Counted from the stretch's first letter, positions 35,715 to 47,775 are shown. The stretch is DNA of 64,000 bases from Plotosus lineatus (GCA_024760905.1 CM045751.1:10806001-10870000); one strand, 5' to 3'. The notes: a model not told the origin generated them from the sequence alone. Numbers and translations are program-made.

Positions 35715-37615
35715 TAATCTGTTACACCACAGCCAATGTCAATTTCATACTGTTTTTTTTTTTTTTTTAAAATCAAGAACAAAACCAGAAGACAAGAAAA
35801 CTAACTAGCTTTATCTCATTGACGCTGTATTTTTATCAGTAATGTCCATGGACAGGTGACCAGAGACGCTTTCTTGTTCCGATTCCTCTGGCATTGGTGC
35901 CCCACTTCTCTTTCTCTCCCAGCACAGAGCTCAGAGTTTCTACATTGTGCACAAGTTTTACAATTTAAAAAAAAAGAAATAAAAAAAGCAATAACTACTC
36001 CAAATATTACAAATATTCCAAAGCCACTGACCACATCTTTATGTCCTATAAAAAAAAAAATAAAAAAAGACAAACATATGGATGTTCATGACAAACTGTT
36101 CTTACGAACTGAGATGCACAGCCAGGCAAAGAATGATTTCAAAGCGTGTGATAAGTTTGCGATACTAAGAGGCCAAAGCTTATGATAAGCGGCCCATTTC
36201 CTGTTGCAACCTGGCCATTAGGAAAACAGTCTTGAGGGCAGAATGCAGACAGGAGGTAGACACAAGCAGCCGAACAAATGATCATTACCACGCCACACAT
36301 GCTGGATCTCAGAGAGTAATAAGCCCAATACATTCATGCTGACACTCTGTTCTCGGATATACAGTGATATTTGGTTTGAAACAGTATTTCAGATGTTAAA
36401 GCAGCCATGTAAATAGAGGCAGTACCATTCATAAAGCAACATGCGGACAGCTGTCTTCTGAAGTCCCATATTTTACCCACAACTGAAGGCAGCGTCACAT
36501 GCTTCCTTCTCAGGGAAGGCAAGCCTGTAATTTTCTTTACTAGCTCGAATCCCATTAAAAGGCTGAACACATCCTCCTATAGAATTTTACATCAGTAATG
36601 TAGTATTTTATACCATATATGTTGTGCGTTGATGAAGATATTGGAAATTGTTGTCAAAAATGAAAACATCAGAATGTTTTTTGCTTTAGCTTTTTATTAG
36701 CTGTCGAGGTCAGACCATAATGGTATCAAAAATATGGGCTCATATCCAACAAAAACACAGTCCCATCACATACAGCACATGCCAAACGAAGAGCTTGAAA
36801 GAAGTTAAAAGCTCCTTAGGGTTCATATTTGGGTTTTTAAGTCCATAAACAGTACCACCTGCTGAATGAAATAACTCTCCAATTGATCAGGAAAACAATG
36901 CCAGATGCAACGCCTGTGATGTCACTATTATTGCAACAATATTTATATAAATCAAAACTGCTGACCACATGCATAGTTCAAAAATACATCACAGCATTAA
37001 GTAATAGATTCTCTGAACTCTCCCCAAGAGCATTATGAAACTGGCCAATGTCTGCTCTTAATAAATAAAATGAATGGCTTCACCTGGCAAATCAAGACGA
37101 CGTCTCTGGAACCAACTATGGATGAAAATTCTGTAACCAAAAATGTCCAGCATGTCTTCTGAAGTGTTCAGGCAGGTCGCAAATCCAGTTACACTCCGCG
37201 GTTCAGCAGATCAGACTCTGACCTGGAAAGCTCTTCAAACTTTCTAAGACCTGTCGAGTTCTTGTTATCTCGTCACTGGTCTGTGTACAGATTCCACAGA
37301 GTACATGCAAAGATTGGAAATGAGATATAACCATTTTTCACACGTCTTCAAGAGAGGGACAGAGTAATGTAGATTTTTTTTTTCAGACACGAAAGTAAAA
37401 TAAAAGCATCATGTCTGTACCTTCAGAGGACGGAGCACCGAAGAGAGGACTGGTTAGCTTATTTCAGGCACCTGGGGTCTTTCTCATTGACAGGAGGTCA
37501 GTCCATGATTCCTCATATCATATATCAGTATTATCTCCTTGCCCTAAACTAACTGCATGCCTTCATTGGGGAACCAAGATTAAAATGATTTTGTAATTAA
37601 ACAATGTGGTGTAAA
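35715..37615. other. Intron 1, nothing recognised
   Basis: T and A runs at 35753-35768 and 36049-36066; no other feature. Confidence 0.4.
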
Positions 37616-37890
37616 CAGGTTGTCACTGCCCCCCCCCCAGTACAGTACATCCAACTAGGTGATCAAAGGCCAGCCATGTTTCTCACTGTCTATGGTGAGA
37701 GGTTCATGTAAAAGAATCACTGCTGACTTGACAAGAGTCGCTGCATAGTCATCAGCATGTTCCTGCCCTGCAATGGCCTGGCGATCAATCTTGAGTGTAC
37801 CCTACCCACGTACAGAGTCGGTTGAGATGGACTCCAGCCTCCCCGTGACCCTAATTAGCATTAAGCGGTTCAGAAAATCAACGATGAAAA
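37616..37890 (+). mobile_element. SINE-A lacking its head, tail type II
   Basis: Begins at GGTTGTCACTGCC in the body, carries GATCAAAGGCCAGCCATG, and ends ACCCTAATTAGCATTAAGCG then GAAAATCAACGATG. Confidence 0.75.
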
Positions 37891-39293
37891 ATGTGGTGTA
37901 TGAAACATTCATGTCTTAGATGAGATTTAATGATCATAACCTGCAACGACGAGCTTCAGCATGACTTCAGTACACAAGCTCCACTGTAAAGGAGTTTAAA
38001 AAAAAATAAATAAAAAAAGTTGATCCAAAAATGTTATTACTGTAATCTCTCAAAATGTGTGTGCTTCAGACTTTGTCTCTGAAGAGAGTTGCATAAAACG
38101 TCACTGAAAGATTGATAAACTAGGTTCATTATACATCAACTGAATAGGATTAACTGAGAATTTGAATCAAACATGTCCTGGTGGAATGAAACGGACATCA
38201 AAGAAGACAGTCATCGGAAAGGATGGATGGAAAAAAGGGTATTAATGACTTCACTTGGCCTCTTATTTAATTGACAACTCAAGCCGAAAACACGATTTTG
38301 AACTCAAAAAAAAAAAAAAAAAACCCAAACAAAAAGCCTTCAAAGAGTGTGGGTGTTAAATTTGAAGACTAAGGTGCTACACATATTAACAAGTCACAGT
38401 CACACACGCACAAAACGTTTTCAAGCCTTTCATGGAAGCACAGCCTTCTGAAGGTTGTACAAGAAGCTACTTTGCATTCAATGACTTATCTTTATGACAG
38501 GATATGTAAAAACCGCATCAATGTGCAAAAATGTAGGTTAACTGCTATCTCCAGTCGAAATATTTACCTGGAATGATCTCAAACAATTCAGTGGAATGTG
38601 CATATGGTCACCTGGGGTACAGTGTTGTTAAAAAAAGATAGCAACATTTCCACTGACTCATACAGTCACATGTGAGAGATGATGTGTACATTTTCACCAT
38701 CACGTCCTATAATACACGAAATGATTCATAAAAACTGCAAGTTAATACCTTTAGATCAGTAGAAATGAAACTGAAGCAACAATTCAGAAAGTTTAGAACT
38801 GCGGCAGAACAAGACAAGGACTATGCTAAGACCAAGGGCAACTGCCAGCGAGTGTAGCACACAAGTTCTGCGCCTGCAGAAGAAGAAATAAGTCTGCGTA
38901 TGATATCTTCAAAACAGACACTGGAACACCCACGATCAGAGATTAAACTCTCAACTGCAGCGTTCGCTTATTAGTTATGGTTTCTAATCACAGACCGTTT
39001 CGTGGAGCTACTTTTCATCAAAGATGCGGTTCATAAGAAGTTGGCACTGGTGTCATCAGCTGTTGGTTGTGGAAGAAAGGAAGAAGCACAGGGAAAAGAT
39101 TAAAACGTCTCATGTCCATTTCTCTTTTCCTGTGCTATTCCTCCAACCTAGAAAACAATTAGCTCAATTTCTTTGCCTGAAAAGTAGCTTTTGGTGGTCT
39201 GACTTCTGCCCACACCAAAACGTAGGGCAGTAGACGCTTACAGACAATCCTGGTGTTGGCAGATTGCGGTGTCCCGGGCTTTAAAATGAAGTA
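37891..39293. other. Intron 1, nothing recognised
   Basis: A-tract at 38307-38322; no other feature. Confidence 0.4.
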
Positions 39294-39991
39294 CAGTCGG
39301 CCCCCAACTTACGAAATTAATCCGTTCCAGAGCCCTTTTCGTAACGCGGGGATTTCGTAAATAGGGGTCGCATCTTCCATGTTAAACGCCTAATCCGTTC
39401 CAAGGCTCCAGTCTTTGGACTGGATAAGCCCCATAAATCCTTTAAAAATGATAAAAGTACACCAAATTTTGTATGAAATGTGTTAAAAGTAAAAGAAAAT
39501 TTATTAAACCATTTAAACATTTTATTAACATTTATTAATTAAACATTTTTTATTAACATGCGCACCCCTCTCTCTCTGTGTCTGTCCATCTCTCTCTCGT
39601 GCGCACACTGTGGGCCACACCCACAAGACATGAATTCAAAGCGCATTCCCTGCTTGACAAACTCAACATTTTTTGATTCCTTGAGGGATCGAAATTCCAG
39701 ATGAGCTCAAATGCACCCACATTTATTAAACATTTACTGAATTAAAACAACTTAAAAAGCTAAACTAAAAACTAAAGAGTGAAGCTTCGTTCTGTCTCTA
39801 TTTGGGAGGCCAGCAGGGCAGGATGTTGAGAGACAGCCAATGAGAGAGCAACTCACGCCTCGATTGGCGCGTTTGAATTTCTTTTCGTAAGAGGGGGTTG
39901 TTTCGTATCTCGGGTACAGAAACTCAAGAAAATGTTTATCGTAACCCGGGGATTTCGTACACAGAGGTCTTCGTAAGTTGGGGGCCGACTG
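39294..39991. mobile_element. Tigger-type MITE with perfect terminal inverted repeats
   Basis: Both ends read CAGTCGGCCCCCAACTTACG inward (22 bp perfect in all), with TA at 39292-39293 and 39992-39993. The 698-bp interior has no transposase but shares AAAAGTACA, TTTTGTATGAAAT and AAAAGTAAAAGAAAAT stretches, and a GAGACAGCCAATGAGAGAGC stretch, with the coding relative at 61799-62535. It is therefore an internally deleted member of that family. Confidence 0.85.
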
Positions 39992-39993
39992 TA

Positions 39994-42315
39994 TTGAAAA
40001 ATATTTCATGTGAATAAGAGACCTCAGAGAGAGAAAAGAAAAACAGAAGAACCCCAGAATGCACATTATCAGGCTGAATACAAAAAATCTGATTCAAGCA
40101 ATTCGCAGTTTCCAGATTAAGGCTCAAAACTCATCTCAGATACAAGTCACTCATCCTTCACTCTAGGTGATTATAAACAAACGACAGAGCATAGATCTAG
40201 TTAACCCGACAGCTGAAGAGATACAGAACATAAATGCTGTAACTCAAGAGACTGAAAACAACAGGCTCGCAGCACTTGATCTGACTCAAGTCGAGCTCCT
40301 TCCCTTCTTGGTAAACATAAATATTTAGTCTACGGTTACTTGCACTCGTACAAAACAATGAGTAAAATAACATTCCACACAGAACACTTCTCCAGGTTTG
40401 GGCCAAACCCACATATTACTATACTAAACATCTGTCAAATCCGCATTATTACAAGATTTGGACGGACTCAAACTACGACGTGTTAAACAGTTTCATCAGA
40501 ATAATGTTATATTTCCAAACAACCTTTAATTTTGGGTATTTAAAACAAAACTATACCTCTTGATGACCTTTCCTTTCAGTATTTAAAATGTTATGTGCAG
40601 CATTTTTTAATAAATGCTACAGCACTTTAAAGAGGAGCTTCCATTTTTTTATGGGGGGACTCAGGGTTAAAAAGGTCACTTGAGTGCAAAACAATTGTTC
40701 CTCTACAGATATTTCGTGAGGCAGCAACTTTTATTTCTGGTGCATGTCAATATTTAATGGTAATTTTATACTCAAAATAAGTAATTTTCCTTCAGAAGCT
40801 ATAAATCTTAAACCTATTACTCTTCGGCGTACACACACACAGACACACACACACACACACACACTGTTGTTCAGACTCCCACAGACACGATAGCATTCCA
40901 ACTTTCAAGCCTTAAAAAACAAACAGAAATTAGATGAACATTACTCCATCCTTTCCTCATTCTGCTGTTGTCCTTATTCTGACCATCCTCTAGTCCAGTT
41001 AGAATTTCCTTACATGAGAATAAATAAACTGGACAGATAAAAATTTGAGATAAATCCATGTAAACCTGCTCAATCAGAGTGAAAGAGATGGAGAAGTGAA
41101 AACACTCCAATATACCGCTGACCATCAACCTTCTCTCAACAGAAGGCGAGACAAGTGCAAGCGGTGTTGATAAATGTGAATCAGGATGCACATGGGGTAT
41201 TTTGTCCTTTCTTGGGTGTTGGATATCAGGATAGAGCAGTTGTCCTCTGCTTACCCTCCGAGTCCACCCAAACAGCTGAGAGAGACCCAAAGCATTCCTC
41301 TGGACACAGTCCGATCACCTGTGCCTGCAGAGCAGGACTGGCACGAGACAGGTGCTTCCTTCCTTCCCTGTTTACATGCAATTGGTCAAAAAGTCAACTC
41401 TGCTTCAACGTGAAGCATCTTATTCTTGACGACACCTCAGAAATACAAGAACCACACAGAAAACAACAGTCACTCAATCAATAAAAAAAGCAAACAGGCC
41501 AATGTGTCTCATGCTAAAATTGCATTATTTATTTTACGTATATATAAACAATGGGCTGTCACCCAAGAATAATGAGGCCCCCCTGAAGAGTTTTATTCCT
41601 TTAATACAACAACACTTTAGAATATCTAAATTAATTTATTACACACCATAACAGGACCTCAAATAATCACTCGTTAAGATCATGTTTTTTGAGATGCATT
41701 TCAGCGCACCAATTCGAATAGTCAGTGTCGACCTACACCAGGAAAACCAAACCAGGATCCATTTTGTTTCCGTTTCAGTCCACTGTAATAATCCGATGAT
41801 AAAAAAAAAAAAAAGTCCACTTTTGTAAATAAAATTACATTTTTAAAAAGAAAACCACCACTATAGTCAGAGCTGCTGGTATAGAAAATAAATGAACAGT
41901 GCTGTAAAGGGTTTAGAAAGGAGTTGATGAGCCAGGATTATCGAGCACATTCACAGAGGAAAACAAGAGTTCAACTCCGACAGAAACGCTCACCTCAAAA
42001 GTAAACTATAGCACAAACATTTGCCGGAACAGAAAATCACCATTTGTCCCCATCAAGAAGTCGTGTTCCAATTAAGGTAAGAAGCCTGCCCAACATGCCA
42101 GAGTTTAAACAGAACCCAAGGCTTATTGGGCAACTTTGATTTTTATATCACTTGCACTCACATGGAGCAAAAAAAAACTCAACTGATCAACTTTTCACGT
42201 ATCATGGAAACAATTTTAGGCCAATGTTTTTCTGGATAATACATCATACCTATTTACTCCATGCTTTCTCTTGTAGAGATAGCTTTTGCAATCATTTTGA
42301 GGTAGTAGTCAATAA
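39994..42315. other. Intron 1, one microsatellite
   Basis: (CA)n at 40831-40863 and an A-tract at 41801; otherwise nothing recognised. Confidence 0.4.
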
Positions 42316-42555
42316 GTGGGGCCGGTGGTGTCCTGGTGAGGGTGCTATGCTCAAATCCCAGTGTGTTCAAATCCCAGTTAGACGCCCACTTTGGTAAGAC
42401 CCCTGGGCAAGGTCTTAACCACAAGTGTGCAAAAATATACTACAGTAATACACAGTAACCTGTGATGGATGGACTAGCGTCCCATCCAGGAGGATTTTAA
42501 CTCCTGGTCGCTTCACCATATGGAAACCTGGTGGGCCACTAGGCTCGGGTGTAAA
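42316..42555 (+). mobile_element. SINE-B copy
   Basis: GGGGCCGGTGGTGTCCTGG head, GTTCAAATCCCAG B-box-like, GACCCCTGGGCAAGGTCTTA, TAACCTGTGATGGATGG, GAGGATTTTAACTCCTGG and GGCTCGGGTGTAAAAA end. Same order, opposite strand, in 13495-13725 and 55388-55615. Confidence 0.65.
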
Positions 42556-42937
42556 AAAAAACCCAAAGTAGTCATATAACAGTAACTAATAAAACACGTT
42601 AAATAATGCTCATGTTACCGCTTAGTGACAAAAATAAAAAACCTGGATGTTTCATACGCATTTCCAATGAGAATAAAAGGATCCCAATGGCACAAAAGCC
42701 CATTAACTCACCAGAGACACTGACACTAACTCCCTTTCAAGAATTTTGGGTTTCCTTTCTAACTTTTCTGTACACACAAGTTGCAAGTTTTGCTTCCTTT
42801 CCTGAAATAATTGCACACATGAACTGAAGAGCTGGGAACTGGAGAAAAAAGACCAGGAGCATCACAGGATTGTTCAAAGGATCAATCAATCAATTTCAAT
42901 AGCCAATCAATATCAGGCATGACGTTAGTAGGAAACA

Positions 42938-42962
42938 GAGAGAGAGCGAGAGAGAGAGAGAG
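42938..42962. repeat. (GA)n microsatellite
   Basis: GA dinucleotides with one GC interruption. Confidence 0.85.
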
Positions 42963-43364
42963 TGTCAGAAAATCAGGTGGGAGGTGTCAGAAAATCCGGG
43001 GGGGGAGGAGTTACCTGAGCACTCTCCGATCGTGACCATGTAAATGAGTGGGGGCTCAAACACAATATTTCAAAACTACTCGGATGAATAGGTATTATGC
43101 TGACCTTATGAAATCCATCTAAATTTAATCAACCATGACTCACATCTGATTTACAGCGATAAAGTGTAAACGCATACAAAACTCCCTACCATTAGGAAGC
43201 CAGTACAGTAGGGTCATGACAGTGATTCATTTTAAAGCTGCACAATATGTTAATTTAGGTTTATGTGTAGAATTAGATGATGTCATGTGTTTGCTCTCCG
43301 TAATAAAACCATATGAACAACACACTCGTGTTTAATTCAACTCTTCAAACTACAACCAGCTAAT

Positions 43365-44530
43365 CTTCTTCTTCTTCTTCTTTTACTTTCGGCTGCTCCC
43401 TTCAGGGGTCGCCACAGCAAATCATCCGCCTCCACCTCACCCTGTCCTCCGCATCTTCTTTTCTGACTCCAACGACCTTCATGTCTTCCTTCACCACATC
43501 CATAAATCTCTTCTTCGGTCTTCCTCGAGGCCTTCTGCCTGGTAGTTCCAACCTCAGCATCCTACTGCCAATATACTCACTATCCCTCCTCTGTACATGT
43601 CCAAACCATCTCAATCTAGCCTCTCTGACTTTGTCTCCAAAACATCTTACGTGGGCTGTGCCTCTGATATACTCATTTCTGATCCTATCCAGCTTCGTTT
43701 CTCGCAGGGAGAACCTGAACATTTTCATCTCCGCTACCTCCAGCTCTGCCTCCTGCCTTTTCCTCAGCGCCACTGTTTCTAAGCCATACAACATCGCTGG
43801 CCTCACCACCATCTTGTACACTTTTCCCTTCATTCTTGCTGACACTCTCCTATCCCACATCACACCCGATACTTTTCTCCAACCATTCCAGCCTGCCTGC
43901 ACACGCTTCTTCACCTCTTTTCCACACTCTCCATTGCTCTGGATTGTTGAGCCTAAGTACTTAAAATCCTCCACCTTCGTTATCTCTGCTCCCTGTAACA
44001 TCACCGCTCCTCCTGGGTCCTTCTCATTCACACACATGTATTCTGATTTTCTGAGGCTAACCTTCATTCCTCTCCTTTCCAGGGCATACCTCCACCTCTC
44101 TAGATTTTCCTGCACTTGTTCTCTGCTCTCACTACAGATCACGATGTCATCTGCAAACATCATAGTCCATGGAGATTCTTGTCTCACCTCGTCTGTCAGC
44201 CTGTCCATCACCATAGCAAACAAGAAGGGGCTCAGAGCTGACCCTTGATGCAGTCCCACCTCCACCTTGAATTCGTCGGTCACACCGACAGCACACCTCA
44301 CCACTGTCTTACATCTCTCATACATGTCCTGCACCACTCTAACATACTTCTCTGCCACTCCAGACTTCCTCATGCAATACCACAGTTCTTCTCTTGGCAC
44401 CCTGTCATATGCTTTTTCCAGATCCACAAAGGCACAATGTAGCTCCCTCTGACCTTCTCTGTACTTCTCTATTAACATCCTCAAGGCAAACATTGCATCT
44501 GTGGTGCTCTTTCTTGGCATGAAACATGAA
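43365..44530 (-). mobile_element. RTE-type LINE, young 5'-truncated copy
   Basis: Flanked by the 7-bp repeat AGCTAAT (43358-43364 and 44531-44537). The 3' end on the minus strand is GCAGCCGAAAGTAAAAGAAG followed by GAA units. It lies about 280 bp inside myo9a intron 1, in the same transcriptional direction as myo9a. Confidence 0.85.
43402..44520 (-). CDS. Reverse transcriptase domain of an RTE-type LINE, 372 codons
   Basis: An uninterrupted frame starts at ATG (MPRKSTTDAMFAL) and ends MICCGDP with TGA. The polymerase core is complete by motif: FVDLEKAYDRV with the first catalytic Asp at residue 33, GLHQGSALSPFLFA at about 90-102, the active-site FADD at 122-125 and FKYLGSTIQSNGECGKEV in the thumb. 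The C-terminus has RWFGHVQRR and PGRRPRGRPKKRFMD. The endonuclease and the first RT motifs are missing, and the ATG is simply an internal methionine of the parent protein. No stop or frameshift has accumulated, which suggests a recent insertion. It cannot move by itself; chance expression from the myo9a transcript is possible but unproven. Confidence 0.8.
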   Translation of the reverse strand: MPRKSTTDAMFALRMLIEKYREGQRELHCAFVDLEKAYDRVPREELWYCMRKSGVAEKYVRVVQDMYERCKTVVRCAVGVTDEFKVEVGLHQGSALSPFLFAMVMDRLTDEVRQESPWTMMFADDIVICSESREQVQENLERWRYALERRGMKVSLRKSEYMCVNEKDPGGAVMLQGAEITKVEDFKYLGSTIQSNGECGKEVKKRVQAGWNGWRKVSGVMWDRRVSARMKGKVYKMVVRPAMLYGLETVALRKRQEAELEVAEMKMFRFSLRETKLDRIRNEYIRGTAHVRCFGDKVREARLRWFGHVQRRDSEYIGSRMLRLELPGRRPRGRPKKRFMDVVKEDMKVVGVRKEDAEDRVRWRRMICCGDP

Positions 44531-44808
44531 AGCTAATTAATAAAACATCAAACTGTTTGTAGCAGCCTGGCTAACTGTCCAACACAAATGTCCGTGTATA
44601 CAAGTAAACAAGCACTTTCATGAATAATTAAGTGAAACTGAAATGAGAGAAAAGAGCCAGAAGAGTTCAAATACACACAAGGATGAAGGGGGGGGGGGTC
44701 AACGGCGTCAAGACAAAAATATCCCTTACAACTTAAAAAAAAAAATTATTAACTTCTTTCCAAATTAAATGTTTTTTTCCCCCAATGCGGTGTCAAACGG
44801 ACACGTAC

Positions 44809-45002
44809 CTTCTCGAAGTGGAGGGAAAGAAAAAAATCCTGTTTTTATTCCTGGTAGAAGTAGCAACAACAGTAGTAACGTCCTCGTCCTGTGTGAAATC
44901 AGCAGCGCACGCGACTCCCCTGTTTAAATATCCCAACGATTTTTTTTTCCTCCTCTCAGAAATTCTCCCTCGCGCGAACTTCCAACTGACAAAACGGCCC
45001 AT
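44809..45002 (-). other. myo9a: Probable myo9a non-coding exon 1 (3' end)
   Basis: On the minus strand GAGAAG is followed by GTACGT (44808-44803), a good donor, in the first CpG-containing region upstream of exon 2. An ATG at 45002 opens a frame that, if spliced to 10541, would end at a TGA before the myo9a start, so it would be a uORF of about 80 codons. The 5' limit is not visible, and the assignment rests on the donor and gene order only. Confidence 0.5.
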
Positions 45003-45500
45003 GGCACAGAGCCATTTTTAATTTACCACAAAATACTCTTATCACTTCTTCTGCCACTTAATATATCAAGCATGACGAGTTTCTTACGTTGCGCCCATCC
45101 AGCTCCTGTGTTTCTTTTTTTTCCTCTCCGACTAATCACTGCTACTCCTCATCTTTAGCGTAGTCGCGCGCACGATACGTTTTTTGCGCGTGCCCGCCAC
45201 TTAAACGCGTTTTCCTCTTGCTTCCCACCCACATTCGCACAAATCCTCTCTCATACGTCTGGATTGGATGATACGGCATAGCCGCAGGTAAATCTGCTTT
45301 TACGATTGGCTACTTTTAGACGTGCAGCGAATCAGAGTGAGGGAAAGGCGAAATGTTTATTATGAAGGTGGAGGAAAAAAAAAAACAGGAGGCGGGGCTC
45401 CATAGAAAGTGTGTGAAATTATTGGTTATCACGACAACTTCTCTTGTCGACAGCCAATCATCGTGGGTAATCATTCTGGGGCGTGAAGGAAAAAACTGTC
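45003..45500. promoter_or_regulatory. Candidate bidirectional promoter, myo9a / senp8
   Basis: Between the two divergent genes are four CCAAT/ATTGG motifs (45263-45267, 45305-45309, 45421-45425, 45454-45458), the spacing pattern of NF-Y promoters, and a GC box GGCGGGGC at 45391-45398. CpGs cluster at about 45160-45210 (GCGCGCAC, TTGCGCGTGCCCGCC). No TATA box is evident. Function is inferred from position and motifs. Confidence 0.6.
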
Positions 45501-46584
45501 CAACACAATTGTCGTAAAACGTGTTTTTTTTTACGACAGTTATTTCTTTGGTCCGTTTTCTTCTGTTATTGCTGCATTAATAGCCACCCTGACGATAGGT
45601 TTTCGTGAATGTTCTATCTATAAAAGGTAAAAATATTTTACGAGTATTGTATAGAATGTATTTTTAAATAATATTCAGAGTAGAATAAAGTTACTGTCTT
45701 TTAAAAGCCTTTACATGAAGTAAACAGCGTTGTGCAGAGGTAGATATTTTTCCAGAAGCTAATGCTATTCCAGGTTACCTGTTGAGTTCAAGCAAACACA
45801 AAATTTTAGCAGTTGTGTCGTAATAAACGAAATGCAATTATCTCAGGAATCTGATCCTCTTTAAAAATTGGAAGTTTTATGCAGAATTTCTAGATTGGAA
45901 AAAGACACTGCTCCTTCAGTGAAATTCAATTTACATACTGAACAGTACAGTACAGTATTACTGGAGAAATGAGCCAGAAGGTTTAATAGGATATAGATTG
46001 ATCGATGTTTTTTGGACAATTCCTTCATGATCTTTACAAAGATCCTGGTCAGAATCATGAGACAGTGGACCCAGAGTCTGTCTGCTGGGTGCTAGGTTGG
46101 AATACAACCTAAACAGGATACCATAATTTAAGAGTTCACCAAGAGATCCCAAAAGAAACTGTCACTGTTTCCAAAAAAATCCATTAAAAGAGGTCTCTTA
46201 AATTTTTCCAGGGATATAAATATACATTTAAAACCACACCAGAAAGGAGCCTGAGCTCAGTTCTGAGGTGACAACACTACTTCATGCATTTACTTCCTCC
46301 TCCTTGTGTGGTAAACTAGTAAAAAAACAGTCCCAGGCTTTATTTCTGATTTTAGATTTGTTATGCTTTCCTATTTATTTGTGAATAAGCGTGCTAGATG
46401 TACACACTGGCCTCATTGAGTTTGCAATTCACAAAAAAAAAAAGAAAAAATAACAACCCAACAATCATATGTAGTTATGCAGAAATGTTTAGAGACCAGA
46501 TAATACAATTTAATGTACAGTATTTAGCCTTAACCTTGGTTTTAGACTTCTGCAATACCTCATGACCTTCTCATTGTGTTTCAG
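45501..46584. other. Presumed senp8 5' exon/intron region
   Basis: The senp8 coding exon starts at an acceptor, so a non-coding first exon should lie between the promoter and 46584. I could not choose its donor with confidence (AAAAGGTAAAA near 45625 is one weak candidate). Confidence 0.35.
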
Positions 46585-46617
46585 TAACCTCACCTTCCTG
46601 GTGTCACATCTTTGGAG
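46585..46617 (+). other. senp8: senp8 splice acceptor and 5' leader
   Basis: CTCATTGTGTTTCAG ends at 46584, followed by 33 nt of leader to the ATG at 46618. An in-frame TTG two codons upstream is not needed as a start. Confidence 0.7.
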
Positions 46618-47256
46618 ATGGACCCAGTTGTGCTCAGTTATCAGGATAGCTTGCTGAGGCGCTCGGATGTTTCTCTGCTGGAAGGCCCCCACTGGCTGAA
46701 CGACCAGGTGATCGGCTTCACCTTCGAGTTCTTTGCTGCAGAGCGATTTAAGAGCCTAGGTGACGCTGTCTGCTTTATCAGCCCTGAGGTCACCCAGTTC
46801 ATCAAGTGTGCCTCCTGTCAGGAGGAGCTGGCTGTCTTTTTGGAGCCACTGAGGCTAGAGTCTCGTCGCTGGGTCTTTTTAGCTGTCAATGATAACTCCA
46901 ATCAGACCGCTGGTGGCTCACACTGGAGCCTTCTACTTTATCAGCGTGACTCTGGTCATTTCTCTCACTACGACTCGCAGAGTCGAAGCAATGCCACGCA
47001 TGCACGACGCATCGCTTCCAAGCTCCAAATGTTCCTGGGTGCTGATACTGAAGTGCCCCTTGTGGAAGAGACATGCCCCTCACAGCAAAACAGCTATGAC
47101 TGCGGCATGTATGTCATCTGTTTTGTCGAGGCACTGTGCGAAAGCGCCCGGGTCGGAGGCTGTGTTCGGCTTCCGATGAACACCATCACACCCGTTTATA
47201 TCACCAGGAAGCGGACAGAATGGCACTCACTAATTCAAAGACTTGCAAACAACTAG
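46618..47256 (+). CDS. senp8: Sentrin-specific protease 8 (NEDD8 protease, DEN1/NEDP1)
   Basis: A cysteine protease of the Ulp1/C48 family that matures the NEDD8 precursor and removes NEDD8 from substrates, unlike other SENPs that act on SUMO. The frame gives 212 residues, the same length as the mammalian protein, in a single exon. The catalytic residues are visible: His102 in GGSHWSLLL, Asp119 in HYDSQSRSN, Cys162 in NSYDCGMYVICF, with the oxyanion glutamine in CPSQQ. The N-terminus (DPVVLSYQDSLLRRSDVSLL, then GPHWLNDQVIGFTFEFF) is the conserved substrate-binding part. No frame damage is seen, and it should be a working gene. It is divergent from and adjacent to myo9a, as in mammals. Confidence 0.96.
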   Translation: MDPVVLSYQDSLLRRSDVSLLEGPHWLNDQVIGFTFEFFAAERFKSLGDAVCFISPEVTQFIKCASCQEELAVFLEPLRLESRRWVFLAVNDNSNQTAGGSHWSLLLYQRDSGHFSHYDSQSRSNATHARRIASKLQMFLGADTEVPLVEETCPSQQNSYDCGMYVICFVEALCESARVGGCVRLPMNTITPVYITRKRTEWHSLIQRLANN

Positions 47257-47775
47257 ACTGGAATAAATCCACAACCACATTGTTAATATATAAAGTCACT
47301 ACCTTAAGCAGCAATCATAATTCAGCTCAACAACAGTCAATAGTTGGAGATAAAATCAGCATGGCTACTGGTTAGAAGAAACCAATCTCCGCATGTGCTA
47401 CGCTAATGTGCTGATAATTTATCAGGGTTTTTTTGTATTCTGTAATGAAAAACACTCTGAGCTGGCTATTATAGGAAAATAATCAACTTGGGGGGCTCCA
47501 CTTCATATCATCACATCGTTAATTTATATAACAGTTATTCGTTAAAGGCGAGATGAATATTGCTGAGTAATCTCCGAGACAGAACTTCAAAATGACTATC
47601 GATATCCACCAAACCTGAAGTGAGTAATTGTGTCAGTGAACACTGCTCAGAGACACAGGAAAAGTAAGCAAAAACCATATTTTTAAGCTTTTTGTGGTTT
47701 ATTTTTATATTTTAAACAATGGTAACACCTGCTCCATGATGGCATCCCTTGAACCTTATCCCAAGTTGAAATAAA
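47257..47775 (+). terminator. senp8 3' UTR with polyadenylation signals
   Basis: AATAAA occurs at 47262-47267, only six bases after the stop, and again at 47770-47775 followed by GTGTTTACTTTG, a GU-rich downstream element. The second is the likelier site, giving a 3' UTR of about 530 nt. Confidence 0.6.

Noticed and set aside
43481..44248. Plus-strand frame of 255 codons
   Set aside because: Antisense shadow of the LINE reverse transcriptase at 43402-44520.
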